Assembly (NCBI GenBank): GCA_019636275.1
Contig: JAHBXY010000016.1
Location: 1-64,000 of the forward strand
Length of the DNA stretch: 64,000 nucleotides
Reading direction: 5' to 3'
Source: Planctomycetota bacterium
GTDB lineage: Bacteria; Planctomycetota; J058
A model generated the notes under the pieces. It saw nothing but the letters and a program-made list of their open reading frames with translations. It did not search any database and was not told the origin of the DNA. Positions within the stretch are counted from its first letter, which is position 1; each line of letters opens with the position of its first letter. Positions 52,468 to 60,941 of the stretch are shown here, piece by piece. Made by a program: the position numbers and the translations under genes.

Positions 52468-53966
52468 GGCACGACGACGACGCCGCCTGGCTGCGCGAGC
52501 AGGTGCGCCGCGGCCGGCTCGATCCGGAGCGGCTGGCCCTCGCCGCGGCGCTCGGCCACGAGCCGTCGATCGAGGCGCTCGACGAGCCGCCGCCCTGGTT
52601 CGAGCCCGAGGCGTTCTTCGCGCGCTTCGGTCGCGAGGCGCTCGTGCGCGTGGCGCTGGCGGTCGCCGAGGCCGCGCGGCTCCGTGTGCCGGACGGCGAT
52701 CCCGAGGAGCCGCTCCTCGACCACATGCTCGGCGCGCTGCGGGCGTGGTGCGTCGAGCCGCGAGGGACACGCGCGCCCGACGACCTGCTGGGCGAGGGCG
52801 TCATGGCCGCGCAGGAGCGGAGCGGAGCGCGGCAGCCGCGCTTCTGGGCCCTCCAGATCGCCGCCCACGCCTGCGGGCTGACGGCGGGCGAGGCCTCGCT
52901 CATGGATCCCATCTCGAGCTGGCCGTCCCGCCTGGGGTTGACCTCGGAGGCGGTCCTGGCGGCCGCGCGCGCCGACGTCGTGCCCTGGGCCCTCGGCGGT
53001 GAGGACCCGGTCGCCCGCCGCCTGGCCGACGCCGGGGCGCGCCTCGACGCGCACGCCGCGCGTTGGCGCGAGACCGGGTCCGACGACGCCCTGGCCGCCT
53101 GGCTCCTGGCGCGGTACCACGCGGGGAGGGTGAGCGCCGAGCGGCTCGCGCTCGCGGCGGCCCTGGGCCACGAGGGCGCCGCACTGACCCTCGGCCGACG
53201 GCCCGAGGGCGACCCCCTGGACGCGATCCGCCGCGCGGCCCGCGACGCCGGCCCCGAGGCCCTCGTCCGCCTCGCGCTGGCTGCGGCCCGATCGGCCGCG
53301 CGCGGCGCGACGGTCCGCGAGGTCGAGGCCGCGCTCTCAGCAGGCGAAGCCTGGACGGCCTGCCCCTGCGACGCGCACCGCGCCGCCGTGGTCGGCCCCT
53401 GGCGCGCGCTGCAGACCCTGGTCGAGACCGACGGCGCCGCCCGGACCGCTCATGGGGCGCTCCGCTGGTGCGATGCGCCGGATCGACCCGACCTCTGGCC
53501 GGCGGCCGAGGACCCGGCGGACGACGAGGCCAACGACGACCTCGCGGACGACGACGGCCCCGAGGACGAGGACGACGACACGGACGGCGCCTTCGCCCGC
53601 TTGTCGAGCGCGGCGCGGGCGCTGGCCGAGGAGGCCTGCGATGAGGACGACGACGTGGAGGACGAGGACGTCGACGCCCTGGCGTCGCCCGACGACCTCG
53701 ACGAGGTCCTCGAGCGGACCTCGAGCGTGGTCCGGTCGCTGCTCGACAAGTTCGAGCAGCGCCTCCAGCCGCTGACTCCAGGCGACGACGAACACCTTCC
53801 GTTCGTCACCTCGTGCCTCGCCGCCTGCACGAACGCGACCGCCGTCGCCCTCGAGACCCTCGAGGCGAGCGGCCTCGCGTCCGACCCCGCGCGCGCGCGG
53901 CTGCGCCAGGCGCTCCGCGACGCGGTCGCGCCCTGGGCGCTGGGGTTGGACGACCTGGAGCGCTGA
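52464..53966 (+). CDS. LGH-repeat protein with acidic linker, coupled to Uma2
   Basis: This 500-residue soluble protein carries two copies of a helical motif: RRGRLDPERLALAAALGHEP (about 11-30) and HAGRVSAERLALAAALGHEG (about 217-236). Such R-L-x-LAA-x-LGH-x-A repeats are known from Planctomycetes and Myxococcota genomes but have no assigned function. A very acidic linker (about 353-380, DDEANDDLADDDGPEDEDDD) precedes a C-terminal helical domain (LEEACDEDDDVEDEDVDAL onward). The GTG start overlaps the Uma2 stop, so the pair is cotranslated. It may be a scaffold for the Uma2 protein; this is inference. Confidence 0.65.
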   Translation: MRHDDDAAWLREQVRRGRLDPERLALAAALGHEPSIEALDEPPPWFEPEAFFARFGREALVRVALAVAEAARLRVPDGDPEEPLLDHMLGALRAWCVEPRGTRAPDDLLGEGVMAAQERSGARQPRFWALQIAAHACGLTAGEASLMDPISSWPSRLGLTSEAVLAAARADVVPWALGGEDPVARRLADAGARLDAHAARWRETGSDDALAAWLLARYHAGRVSAERLALAAALGHEGAALTLGRRPEGDPLDAIRRAARDAGPEALVRLALAAARSAARGATVREVEAALSAGEAWTACPCDAHRAAVVGPWRALQTLVETDGAARTAHGALRWCDAPDRPDLWPAAEDPADDEANDDLADDDGPEDEDDDTDGAFARLSSAARALAEEACDEDDDVEDEDVDALASPDDLDEVLERTSSVVRSLLDKFEQRLQPLTPGDDEHLPFVTSCLAACTNATAVALETLEASGLASDPARARLRQALRDAVAPWALGLDDLER

Positions 53967-54049
53967 ACCGGTGACGCGATCGAAGTCGACGGTCGGCGGC
54001 GAAGGGCAGTGGGCCGTAGCGTTGTTTCGGTGCTCGTCGGCGGCACCGA

Positions 54050-54562
54050 TCAGAGCGCGCGCTTCTTCTTGTTGCGCCCGGCGAAGGTCGCTGTCTGCGA
54101 GTCGCAGTTGGGGCACAGCAGGCGAAGGTTCGTTAGTCGGTTGTCGGTCCGCTCGCCGTTGATGTGATCGAGCCGCAGCACCAGCGGCTCGCCGCGCCAC
54201 TCGGGAGGCGCGCCGCACAGGGCGCAGCGGTGCTCTAGCAGTCCCTCCCGCAGCAAGCGCTCCTTCAGCCGTGGCGTCCACAAGTAGTCCGAGTCCCTGA
54301 CGAGGACGTCCTCGAGGCTCCTGGTCCGGCGCCGGTTGTGTTCAGCCAGTACGCCCGTGCGGTCGCCTCGGTTCGAGGCCTTCCCCGTGAAGTGACTGGT
54401 GTCGAGGCCGAGTTCGCGAATGCGCCGCTTGATCAGGGCGTGGGTGCCGCCCCCGACTCTGAGACCCAGGTGGCGGAAGACGCCGTGGACGGAGCGAGAG
54501 GCCGCCACCGCCTCCGCGAGCTGCTCCTCGGTGCAACGCTTCGGCAGTGCTCTCAGACCCAT
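54050..54562 (-). CDS. HNH endonuclease with HTH domain
   Basis: This 170-residue protein has an N-terminal homeodomain-like part (LAEAVAASRSVHGVFRHLG, IKRRIRELGLDTSHFTG) and a C-terminal HNH nuclease. CALCGAPPEW and LRLDHINGERTDNRLTNLRL, followed by LLCPNCDSQT, carry the first His, the Asn and the zinc Cys pairs. The last position reads CDSQT where CHSQT is also common. Such genes are typical of phages and mobile elements. Local sequence is less GC-rich than its neighbours and a tRNA gene lies 255 bp away, suggesting acquisition. The ATG at 54562 is preferred; upstream in-frame sequence is unconvincing. Confidence 0.82.
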   Translation of the reverse strand: MGLRALPKRCTEEQLAEAVAASRSVHGVFRHLGLRVGGGTHALIKRRIRELGLDTSHFTGKASNRGDRTGVLAEHNRRRTRSLEDVLVRDSDYLWTPRLKERLLREGLLEHRCALCGAPPEWRGEPLVLRLDHINGERTDNRLTNLRLLCPNCDSQTATFAGRNKKKRAL

Positions 54563-54816
54563 GACTCCGCTCACCTCTCGCGCGAGAGTTCGCCGAATGT
54601 TCGTGTGGCATAGCCAGGGAGACCGACACCCACCGGAGTCTCGCTGGCGCGGCGATGTGGGTCGCATGATGCGAAGCGGGTGGTGACGACGTGCTCGAGG
54701 CGCGCGAAGCGTTGCATGGCCGCGGTTGAGATCGCGCCTGCTGATAGCCCGGGGTCACGACCGTGATCGTGGGGGGTGGGTCGTGATCACGTCGTTGAGA
54801 GCAGGAGAGACACGGT

Positions 54817-54899
54817 TGCCGAGGGCGGGATTCGAACCCGCATGCCCTTGCGAGCGGGCGCTTTTGAGGCGCCTATGTCTGCCGTTCCATCACCTCGGC
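54817..54899 (-). tRNA. tRNA-Leu (anticodon CAA)
   Basis: The minus strand folds as a class II tRNA. The acceptor arms are GCCGAGG and CCTCGGC with discriminator A at 54817. The anticodon arm has 5-bp stem GGCGC/GCGCC around loop CTCAAAA, giving anticodon CAA, which reads UUG. A long variable arm (CCGCTCGCAAGG region) and the T-loop GGTTCGAATCC confirm leucine. No CCA is encoded. Confidence 0.95.
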
Positions 54900-55111
54900 C
54901 GGTGGACGTCGACGATACGGCGCGGCGTACAGGCGGTCAATCGGCTCCGCCTGCTCCGAGGAGGCGACCGGCGAGGTGCCGCCTCAACGAGCAGGACGTG
55001 GCAACGCGCGCATCGACCCGATCCATGCCTGATGCGAACGCCTCGGAGGGCAGCGGCGGTCGTGGGGCAACGTCGCCGCGCGCCTCGCGGACGAGGGCCC
55101 GCCGGACGGGG

Positions 55112-55117
55112 TAGACT
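55112..55117 (+). promoter_or_regulatory. -10 hexamer TAGACT, near-leaderless start
   Basis: TAGACT lies 7 nt before the GTG at 55125, the same geometry as the leaderless starts on the minus strand at 37014, 39696 and 40582. Confidence 0.45.
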
Positions 55118-55124
55118 GGGCCCC

Positions 55125-56741
55125 GTGAGCAGCAAGACGGCAGCCCTGGCCGGCGGCGGCGCGCTCGTCGCGGTGGTCCTCGTCGTGTCGGTCCTCGTCC
55201 TGGGCGAGGACCCGCCGGCGCCGAAGATCCTGCCCCCGCCCGTCGCACCGCCGACGACCCCCGACCGGCCGGACCGGATGCCGGCGTCGTTCACGCCTCC
55301 CGACCGCCCGACGTCGGGCGGCACGCAGCTCGGCGACCCAGGCCCCGCCACGACCGGCGGCACGCAGCTCGGCGACCCGACGCCGCCGCCGCGCCGCCCG
55401 ACCGACGCGCCGGCGCCCGGCGCGGTCGAGGTGACGTTCCGCTGCACGGACGACGCGGGCGAGGCCCTCGCGGGCGTGTGGATCGAGGTGAAGCGCCCGA
55501 GCGGCGCGCCGCTCGACACGCTCACCAGCGGCGCCGGCGGCGAGGCGCGGCTCGAGCGCCTGCCGCCGGGCGAGGCGATCCAGGGCGTCGCGCGCCACCC
55601 GCTGAGCAACGAGTCGGTGGCCTTCGGCCCGATCACGATCCGGGCCGGCTCGGTCGTGGCGCTCAAGTTCCGCCGCGGCCGCACGGGCCGGCTGAGCGGG
55701 CAGGTCGTCGACGAGCGCGGGCAGCCGGTCCGCGGCGCGACCCTGCGCCTGATCGACCCCAAGCAGGCGGGCGAGGCGGTCCTCGACAGCGTCGGCATGA
55801 GCCTCGGCCCCGACGGCACCTTCATGGCCACGGTCGCCGCCGGCGCCTACGCGATCTCGGCCGAGGCGCCGGGCTTCGCCGCGTCCGACCGCGCCTACGC
55901 CACCGTGGCGCCCGACCAGGAGGCCGGGCCGGTGCACCTCGTGCTCTACCGGCAGGGCCGGATCAGCGGCCGCGCCAGCCTCCCGCCCGACCTGGCGGCC
56001 ATGGCGTCGGCGATCGACCTCGTGATCGAGATCACGAGAGGCACCGAGGAGAACCCCTACCAGCGGGTCGACCGCCGCCCGCTCGAGGTGGACATCGGCT
56101 TCAACTTCGCCGTCGACGGCTGCGACCCGGCCCGCTACCGCCTGCGCCTCGAGGCGCCGGCCGCTGGCGGCAACCGCGTCGGGCCCTGGTACTCGCTCAC
56201 GCTCGCGCCCGGCCAGTCGATCGACGGCGTGACGCTCGTCCTCAGCGAGACGGCGCCCTCGGTGCGCGGCGTCGTGCGCGACGACCGGGGCCTGGCGATC
56301 GAGGGCGCGCGCGTGTCCGTCCGCGGGCGCCAGTCGACGACCGACCGCGACGGCCGCTACACGGTGCACGGCCTGGACGAGGGCGAGGACATCCTCGTCG
56401 AGGCGCGCGCCGACGGCCACGCCGGGGTCACCCAGCAGGCCACCTACGAGGGGGTCGCGCTGGCGATCGACCTCGTCCTGCCGCGCCACGGCGGCGTCCG
56501 AGGCCGCGTGCGCGGTGGCGGCAACGTCCCGGTGCTCGTGTGCCTGCGCTCCGACATGGGCGTGCGCCCCTACCAGGTGGCCGCCGGCGCCGACGGGACC
56601 TACCTCCTCGAGGGCCTGCCGCCCGGCAGCTACTTCATCAAGGCGGGCCAGGGCGCCAACCCCTTCGACGCCGCCGGCGCCCCCACCGTCGAGGTGCGCC
56701 CGGGCCACGTCGCCGAGGCCCCCGACGTCGCCTTGCCGTAG
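55125..56741 (+). CDS. Carboxypeptidase-regulatory-like domain protein, membrane anchored
   Basis: This 538-residue protein has one N-terminal TM (ALAGGGALVAVVLVVSVLVL). A Pro/Gly-rich linker with a duplicated GGTQLGDP motif (about 65-85) follows, then four to five carboxypeptidase-regulatory-like/SdrD-B beta repeats (VEVTFRCTDDAGEALAGV; GRLSGQVVDERGQPVRGATL; SVRGVVRDDRGLAIEGARVS; GVRGRVRGGGNVPV). These immunoglobulin-like modules are common on Planctomycete and Myxococcal surface proteins. The GTG start follows TAGACT by 7 nt. Function is probably structural or adhesive at the envelope. Confidence 0.78.
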   Translation: MSSKTAALAGGGALVAVVLVVSVLVLGEDPPAPKILPPPVAPPTTPDRPDRMPASFTPPDRPTSGGTQLGDPGPATTGGTQLGDPTPPPRRPTDAPAPGAVEVTFRCTDDAGEALAGVWIEVKRPSGAPLDTLTSGAGGEARLERLPPGEAIQGVARHPLSNESVAFGPITIRAGSVVALKFRRGRTGRLSGQVVDERGQPVRGATLRLIDPKQAGEAVLDSVGMSLGPDGTFMATVAAGAYAISAEAPGFAASDRAYATVAPDQEAGPVHLVLYRQGRISGRASLPPDLAAMASAIDLVIEITRGTEENPYQRVDRRPLEVDIGFNFAVDGCDPARYRLRLEAPAAGGNRVGPWYSLTLAPGQSIDGVTLVLSETAPSVRGVVRDDRGLAIEGARVSVRGRQSTTDRDGRYTVHGLDEGEDILVEARADGHAGVTQQATYEGVALAIDLVLPRHGGVRGRVRGGGNVPVLVCLRSDMGVRPYQVAAGADGTYLLEGLPPGSYFIKAGQGANPFDAAGAPTVEVRPGHVAEAPDVALP

Positions 56742-56820
56742 TGAGCTCGACGGCTGCGGACGCCGGACGCCGGGGCGCCACGCGCGCCTCGTGGCGAAGC
56801 GCCACACAGGTCGACGCACC

Positions 56821-56848
56821 TTGACGCCCCGTCGCCACGGCTTATAAC
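56821..56848 (+). promoter_or_regulatory. Promoter of the Gld ABC operon (TTGACG-N16-TATAAC)
   Basis: A near-consensus -35 TTGACG (56821-56826) and -10 TATAAC (56843-56848) with a 16-bp spacer stand out in an AT-richer patch 110 bp before gldA. This is the best housekeeping promoter in the window. Confidence 0.7.
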
Positions 56849-56958
56849 GTTCTGCCACTCCAGCGCTCAACACTCGCGGCCGCCGGGACTTGCAGTCCTG
56901 GAGCCGCCGCCCGAGCGCGCAGACGGCACTCGAAGACGACGCCAGCGGGGGGGCCGCC

Positions 56959-57927
56959 ATGTTGACCGTCAGGGACCTGCACAAGCGCTACGGGGACCTC
57001 CAGGCGCTCAACGGCGTCTCGTTCGACGTGCGCGCCGGCGACGTCGTCGGCTTCCTCGGCCCGAACGGCGCCGGCAAGTCGACGACGATGAAGATCGTCA
57101 CCGGCTACATCCCCGCCACGAGCGGGAGCGTGACGATCGACGGCCTCGACACCACGCGCTACCCGATCGAGTGCAAGCGCCGCCTGGGCTACCTGCCCGA
57201 GAGCACGCCGCTCTACGGCGACATGCGCGTGCGGGAGTACCTGACGTTCCGCGCCCGCCTCAAGGGCGTCGCCCGGCGCGACGTGGCCTCGCGCGTCGAC
57301 TACGTCATGGAGCGCACCTGGCTCGGCGACCGCGCGCGCCAGCTCATCCGCACGCTCTCGAAGGGCTACCGCCAGCGCGTGGGGATCGCCGACGCGCTGG
57401 TCTCCTCGCCCAAGCTCCTGATCCTCGACGAGCCGACGATCGGCCTCGACCCGAACCAGATCCGGCAGGTGCGCGAGCTGATCAAGGAGCTCGGCCAGAG
57501 CCACACGATCCTGCTCTCCACGCACATCCTCGCCGAGGTGGAGATGGTCTGCGACCGGGTGATCATCGTCGCCCGCGGCAAGATCGCCGCCGACGACACC
57601 GTCGAGGGCCTGGTGGAGAAGCACCGGAGCAACGCCCTGTGGGTCTCGCTGCGCACGCCCGACGAGCTCGACAAGCTCGAGAAGGCGCTGCGCGCGCTCC
57701 CCGGCGTGCTCTCGGCCGACGCCCCGCCGCGCCAGGAGCCGCGCGAGGGCGTGCACCGGCTGCGCCTCACCTACGACCGCGCCCGCGCCGCCGACGAGGT
57801 CGCCGAGCAGGTGGCGCGCGTGGCCTCGGAGATGGGCTGGCCGCTGCAGGAGCTGGCCCCCGAGCGCACGACGCTCGAGCAGATCTTCCACCGCCTCACC
57901 CAGGGGCAGCAGGAGGTGGCGGCGTGA
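56959..57927 (+). CDS. gldA: Gliding-type ABC transporter ATP-binding protein
   Basis: This 322-residue ATPase has Walker A FLGPNGAGKST (about 35-45), Q-loop LGYLPESTPLY, signature LSKGYRQRVGIADAL (about 135-150), Walker B LLILDEPTIGLDP and H-loop STHILAEVE. Its C-terminal extension (about 220-322) is typical of GldA. It powers a transporter with the following GldF-like permease and GldG-like protein. In Bacteroidetes GldA/F/G support gliding; in other phyla the same set is of uncertain role. The ATG lies about 110 bp after a strong promoter. It is coupled to gldF by GTGA. Confidence 0.88.
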   Translation: MLTVRDLHKRYGDLQALNGVSFDVRAGDVVGFLGPNGAGKSTTMKIVTGYIPATSGSVTIDGLDTTRYPIECKRRLGYLPESTPLYGDMRVREYLTFRARLKGVARRDVASRVDYVMERTWLGDRARQLIRTLSKGYRQRVGIADALVSSPKLLILDEPTIGLDPNQIRQVRELIKELGQSHTILLSTHILAEVEMVCDRVIIVARGKIAADDTVEGLVEKHRSNALWVSLRTPDELDKLEKALRALPGVLSADAPPRQEPREGVHRLRLTYDRARAADEVAEQVARVASEMGWPLQELAPERTTLEQIFHRLTQGQQEVAA

Positions 57928-59156
57928 CCGACCGCGAGGAGGAGCAGGGCCGCCCCGACGAGGCCGCCCCGCCGCCGCCCGACCCCGAGACGCGGCCGCC
58001 GGCGGACACCGAGACCCCGCGCGAGGTGCCGGCCGAGACCGGGGGCACCCCGCCGCCGGCGCTCGAGCCGGGCGGCCTGACGCCGCCCGCCACGCCGCCG
58101 CCCGACACGACCGTGCCCGACCTCGCCGAGGCCCGCGCGGCGCTGCTCGAGCCCCCGAGCCCCGGCGCGCGCGTCGCGGGCGCTGCGTGGCTGGCCTTCG
58201 GCGCCTTCCTCGTGTGGTTCTTCGCCTCGCATGCCTTCGGCTCGGACCTCGGCACCGAGAACGTGCGCCTGCGGGCCGTGATCCGCGCCGCCGCCGTGCT
58301 CGTACCCGCCTACCCGGCCCTGCTCGGACTCGCCGCCCTCCTCACCGGGCGCCGGCCCGACCCGCGCTGGAACGTCCTCTCGTTGCCGTTCGAGGCCTGG
58401 TGGTACTCGACGCTCGCGACGCTGACCTGGCGCGAGGTGCGGGGCTTCTTCGGCAGACCCGTGGCCTACATCGTGCTGTTCTTCTGGATGGCGGTGAACG
58501 CGTACTTCTTCATCGTGATCCTCGGCTACTACGGCGGGCCGGAGTCCTGGGGGAAGGACTTCCAGGACCCGCCGTCGCTCTACGTCACACACAACTTTCT
58601 GCTCATGTTCGCCCTGGCCTTCATGTGCCCGGCGCTGACCATGCGCCTCCTGGCCGAGGAGTCGAGCAACGGCACGCTCGAGATGCTGCTGACGTCGCCC
58701 GTGACCGACGCGCAGGTGGCGCTGTCGAAGTTCCTCGGCGCGCTGACCTTCTACGCGGCCATGCTCCTGGGGATCGCCGCCTACCTGCTGATCCTCCGCC
58801 AGTACGCCTCGGAGTGGGACTGGGGCCCCGTGATCGGCGGCTACCTCGGCCTGTTCCTCATCGGGGCGTTCTTCCTGAGCATCGGCGTGTTCACGTCGTC
58901 GGTCACCGACAACCAGATCGTGGCGTTCATCCTGGCCGTGCTGCCGCCGTTGTTCCTCGTGTTCATCTTCCTCATGCAGAGCGCCGTGCCCTTCGACTGG
59001 GCCAAGGACGTGATCCGGCACGTGAACGTCTGGGAGCTCCACCAGGAGTTCGCCAAGGGCATCGTGCACTGGCGCGGCCTGGCGTTCTACCTGAGCAGCA
59101 CCATCTTCTTCCTCTTCCTCGCCGTGCGCGGGGTCGAGTCGCACACGTGGAGGTGA
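57924..59156 (+). CDS. gldF: GldF-like ABC transporter permease with acidic proline-rich N-terminus
   Basis: This 410-residue integral membrane protein starts with a ~90-residue Pro/Glu/Thr-rich cytoplasmic stretch (DPETRPPADTETPREVPAET) not typical of GldF. About eight TM helices follow (for example AWLAFGAFLVWFFASHAF, YIVLFFWMAVNAYFFIVIL, FLILAVLPPLFLVFIFLM-like near the end). The conserved ABC-2 segment MRLLAEESSNGTLEMLLTSP is the family signature. GTG start overlaps gldA; next gene begins 4 bp after its stop. Confidence 0.85.
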   Translation: MTDREEEQGRPDEAAPPPPDPETRPPADTETPREVPAETGGTPPPALEPGGLTPPATPPPDTTVPDLAEARAALLEPPSPGARVAGAAWLAFGAFLVWFFASHAFGSDLGTENVRLRAVIRAAAVLVPAYPALLGLAALLTGRRPDPRWNVLSLPFEAWWYSTLATLTWREVRGFFGRPVAYIVLFFWMAVNAYFFIVILGYYGGPESWGKDFQDPPSLYVTHNFLLMFALAFMCPALTMRLLAEESSNGTLEMLLTSPVTDAQVALSKFLGALTFYAAMLLGIAAYLLILRQYASEWDWGPVIGGYLGLFLIGAFFLSIGVFTSSVTDNQIVAFILAVLPPLFLVFIFLMQSAVPFDWAKDVIRHVNVWELHQEFAKGIVHWRGLAFYLSSTIFFLFLAVRGVESHTWR

Positions 59157-59160
59157 GCCC

Positions 59161-60939
59161 GTGACCCAGCCGCCCCTCCAGCCTCCCGAGCGCGAGTCGG
59201 AGCTGCAGTTCCTCGTCAGCGTCGTGTCCATCCTCCTGGGCGGGCTCCTGCTCGTGTTCGCCGCGATCCTCTACGCGTCGAGCGGCAGCGGCCTGGCCAG
59301 CGAGGGCATGCCCCGCTTCCAGATCGCCGCGGCGATCGGCGCCGGGCTCCTGGCGCTGGGCATCTCGCTCGAGTTCCCTCGGCTCATGGACCTCGTGCGC
59401 CAGCGCAAGAGCCTGCACGCGGCCAACGCGCTGGCCATGAGCGCGCTGGCGTTCATCCTGCTGGTGATCGTCAACTTCCTCTCGGCGCGCCACGACTTCT
59501 GGCGCGCCGACCTGACGCAGGAGCGGCTCTACACGCTCTCCGACGAGTCCCGCGCCCTCGCGAACGCGCTCGACCGTGACGTGCGCCTGGTCGTCCTCAG
59601 CGCGGCCGACCAGGACCGCGACATGAGCCCGGTCGAGGCGCTGCTGGGCCAGTACCGGGCCGAGTCCGCCCGCATCCGCGTCGAGCGCGTGGACCTGCGC
59701 CGCAAGGGCCAGGCGGAGCTGCTGGCGCTCCTGAAGGAGCTGGGCCTCGAAGGCGGCCCGCGCTTCGAGGACGAGCTCCTGGGCGTCGTCGTGCAGGCCG
59801 AGCTGGGCGAGGGGCTCTCGGCAGAGCGCCGCAAGCACGTCGCCAAGGCCGAGCTGTGGGAGCAGGCCTTCGACCGCTCGAGCAAGCGCACGTTCCTGGG
59901 CGAGCAGAAGCTCAGCTCGGCGATCCGCGAGGTCCTGGAGGCGAAGCGCGCCAAGCTCTACTTCCTCACCGGCCACGCCGAGGCCTCGATCGACGAGCAC
60001 GGCCACGAGGGCGGCGGCGGCCGCGAGGAGGGGCTCGGGACGCTCGCGGGCATGCTCCGCCAGCGCAACATGGAGCTGGCCGAGCTGAACCTCTCGGACG
60101 GCGGCCAGGTGCCCGACGACTGCGACCTCCTGGTGATCCCGGCCCCGCGCGTCGCGCTCGACCCGCGCGAGGTGGCCAGCGTCGAGCGCTTCCTCGAGCG
60201 CGGCGGCGACGCGATCATCATGCTCGACCCCGTGGTCTCGAGCCGCGACGGCGGCGGCACGCGCTTCTCGGAGTCGGGCCTCGAGCCGCTCCTGCGCGAG
60301 CGCTACGGCGTCGCGCCCCAGGACGCGTTCGTCTTCACCCCCTTCCAGGACCCGTTCAGCGGCGCGCTGCGCTTCTCGGAGGAGGTCCTGGCCGACGAGT
60401 TCGACGTCGCCCACCAGATCGGCAAGCGGCTCGCGCGCGAGCAGGCGCGGATCGCGCTCCTCGGCGCCCGGCCGCTCAGGACGACGCCGGCGCCCGGCGC
60501 CACCACGTCGGAGCTGCTGAAGACCGGCGCGCGCTCGCCCGCGTTCGCCGTGAACGACCCGTTCGGCATGCTCGCCCGCGGGCGGCCGGTCGAGGACCCG
60601 CAGCGCGGTCCGCTCACCCTGGCCGTGACCAGCGAGCGCGCCGTCGGCGAGGGCGAGGTGCCCGAGCGCAGCCGCGTCGTCGTCGTGGGCGACGTCGGCT
60701 GGGCGCAGAACGCCGCCATCGGCGTGGGCCGCTTCCACAACCTCGAGCTGTTCCTGAACGCCGCCTCGTGGGCCATGAACCGCGACGAGCGCCTCGTGGG
60801 CAAGGCCAGCCGGCCGAAGAGCTATCGGCTGGAGATGCCGCCCGAGACGCTCGTGGCCATGCAGCTCTTCTCCTTCCTCGGCCTGCCGGCCGTGGCCATC
60901 GGCCTGGGCCTGTTCGCCTGGATGCTCCGGCGGAGGTGA
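59161..60939 (+). CDS. gldG: GldG-like ABC transport auxiliary protein
   Basis: This 592-residue protein has N-terminal TM helices (about 20-40, 53-75, 88-110) and a large extracytoplasmic domain (about 115-570). TQERLYTLSDESRALANAL and LYFLTGHAEASIDEHGHEGGGG mark it as ABC_transp_aux/GldG. A C-terminal TM (PAVAIGLGLFAWMLRRR) closes it. It works with GldA/GldF to form the transporter complex. It starts 4 bp after gldF and ends 2 bp before the DUF4340 gene. Confidence 0.88.
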   Translation: MTQPPLQPPERESELQFLVSVVSILLGGLLLVFAAILYASSGSGLASEGMPRFQIAAAIGAGLLALGISLEFPRLMDLVRQRKSLHAANALAMSALAFILLVIVNFLSARHDFWRADLTQERLYTLSDESRALANALDRDVRLVVLSAADQDRDMSPVEALLGQYRAESARIRVERVDLRRKGQAELLALLKELGLEGGPRFEDELLGVVVQAELGEGLSAERRKHVAKAELWEQAFDRSSKRTFLGEQKLSSAIREVLEAKRAKLYFLTGHAEASIDEHGHEGGGGREEGLGTLAGMLRQRNMELAELNLSDGGQVPDDCDLLVIPAPRVALDPREVASVERFLERGGDAIIMLDPVVSSRDGGGTRFSESGLEPLLRERYGVAPQDAFVFTPFQDPFSGALRFSEEVLADEFDVAHQIGKRLAREQARIALLGARPLRTTPAPGATTSELLKTGARSPAFAVNDPFGMLARGRPVEDPQRGPLTLAVTSERAVGEGEVPERSRVVVVGDVGWAQNAAIGVGRFHNLELFLNAASWAMNRDERLVGKASRPKSYRLEMPPETLVAMQLFSFLGLPAVAIGLGLFAWMLRRR

Positions 60940-60941
60940 CG

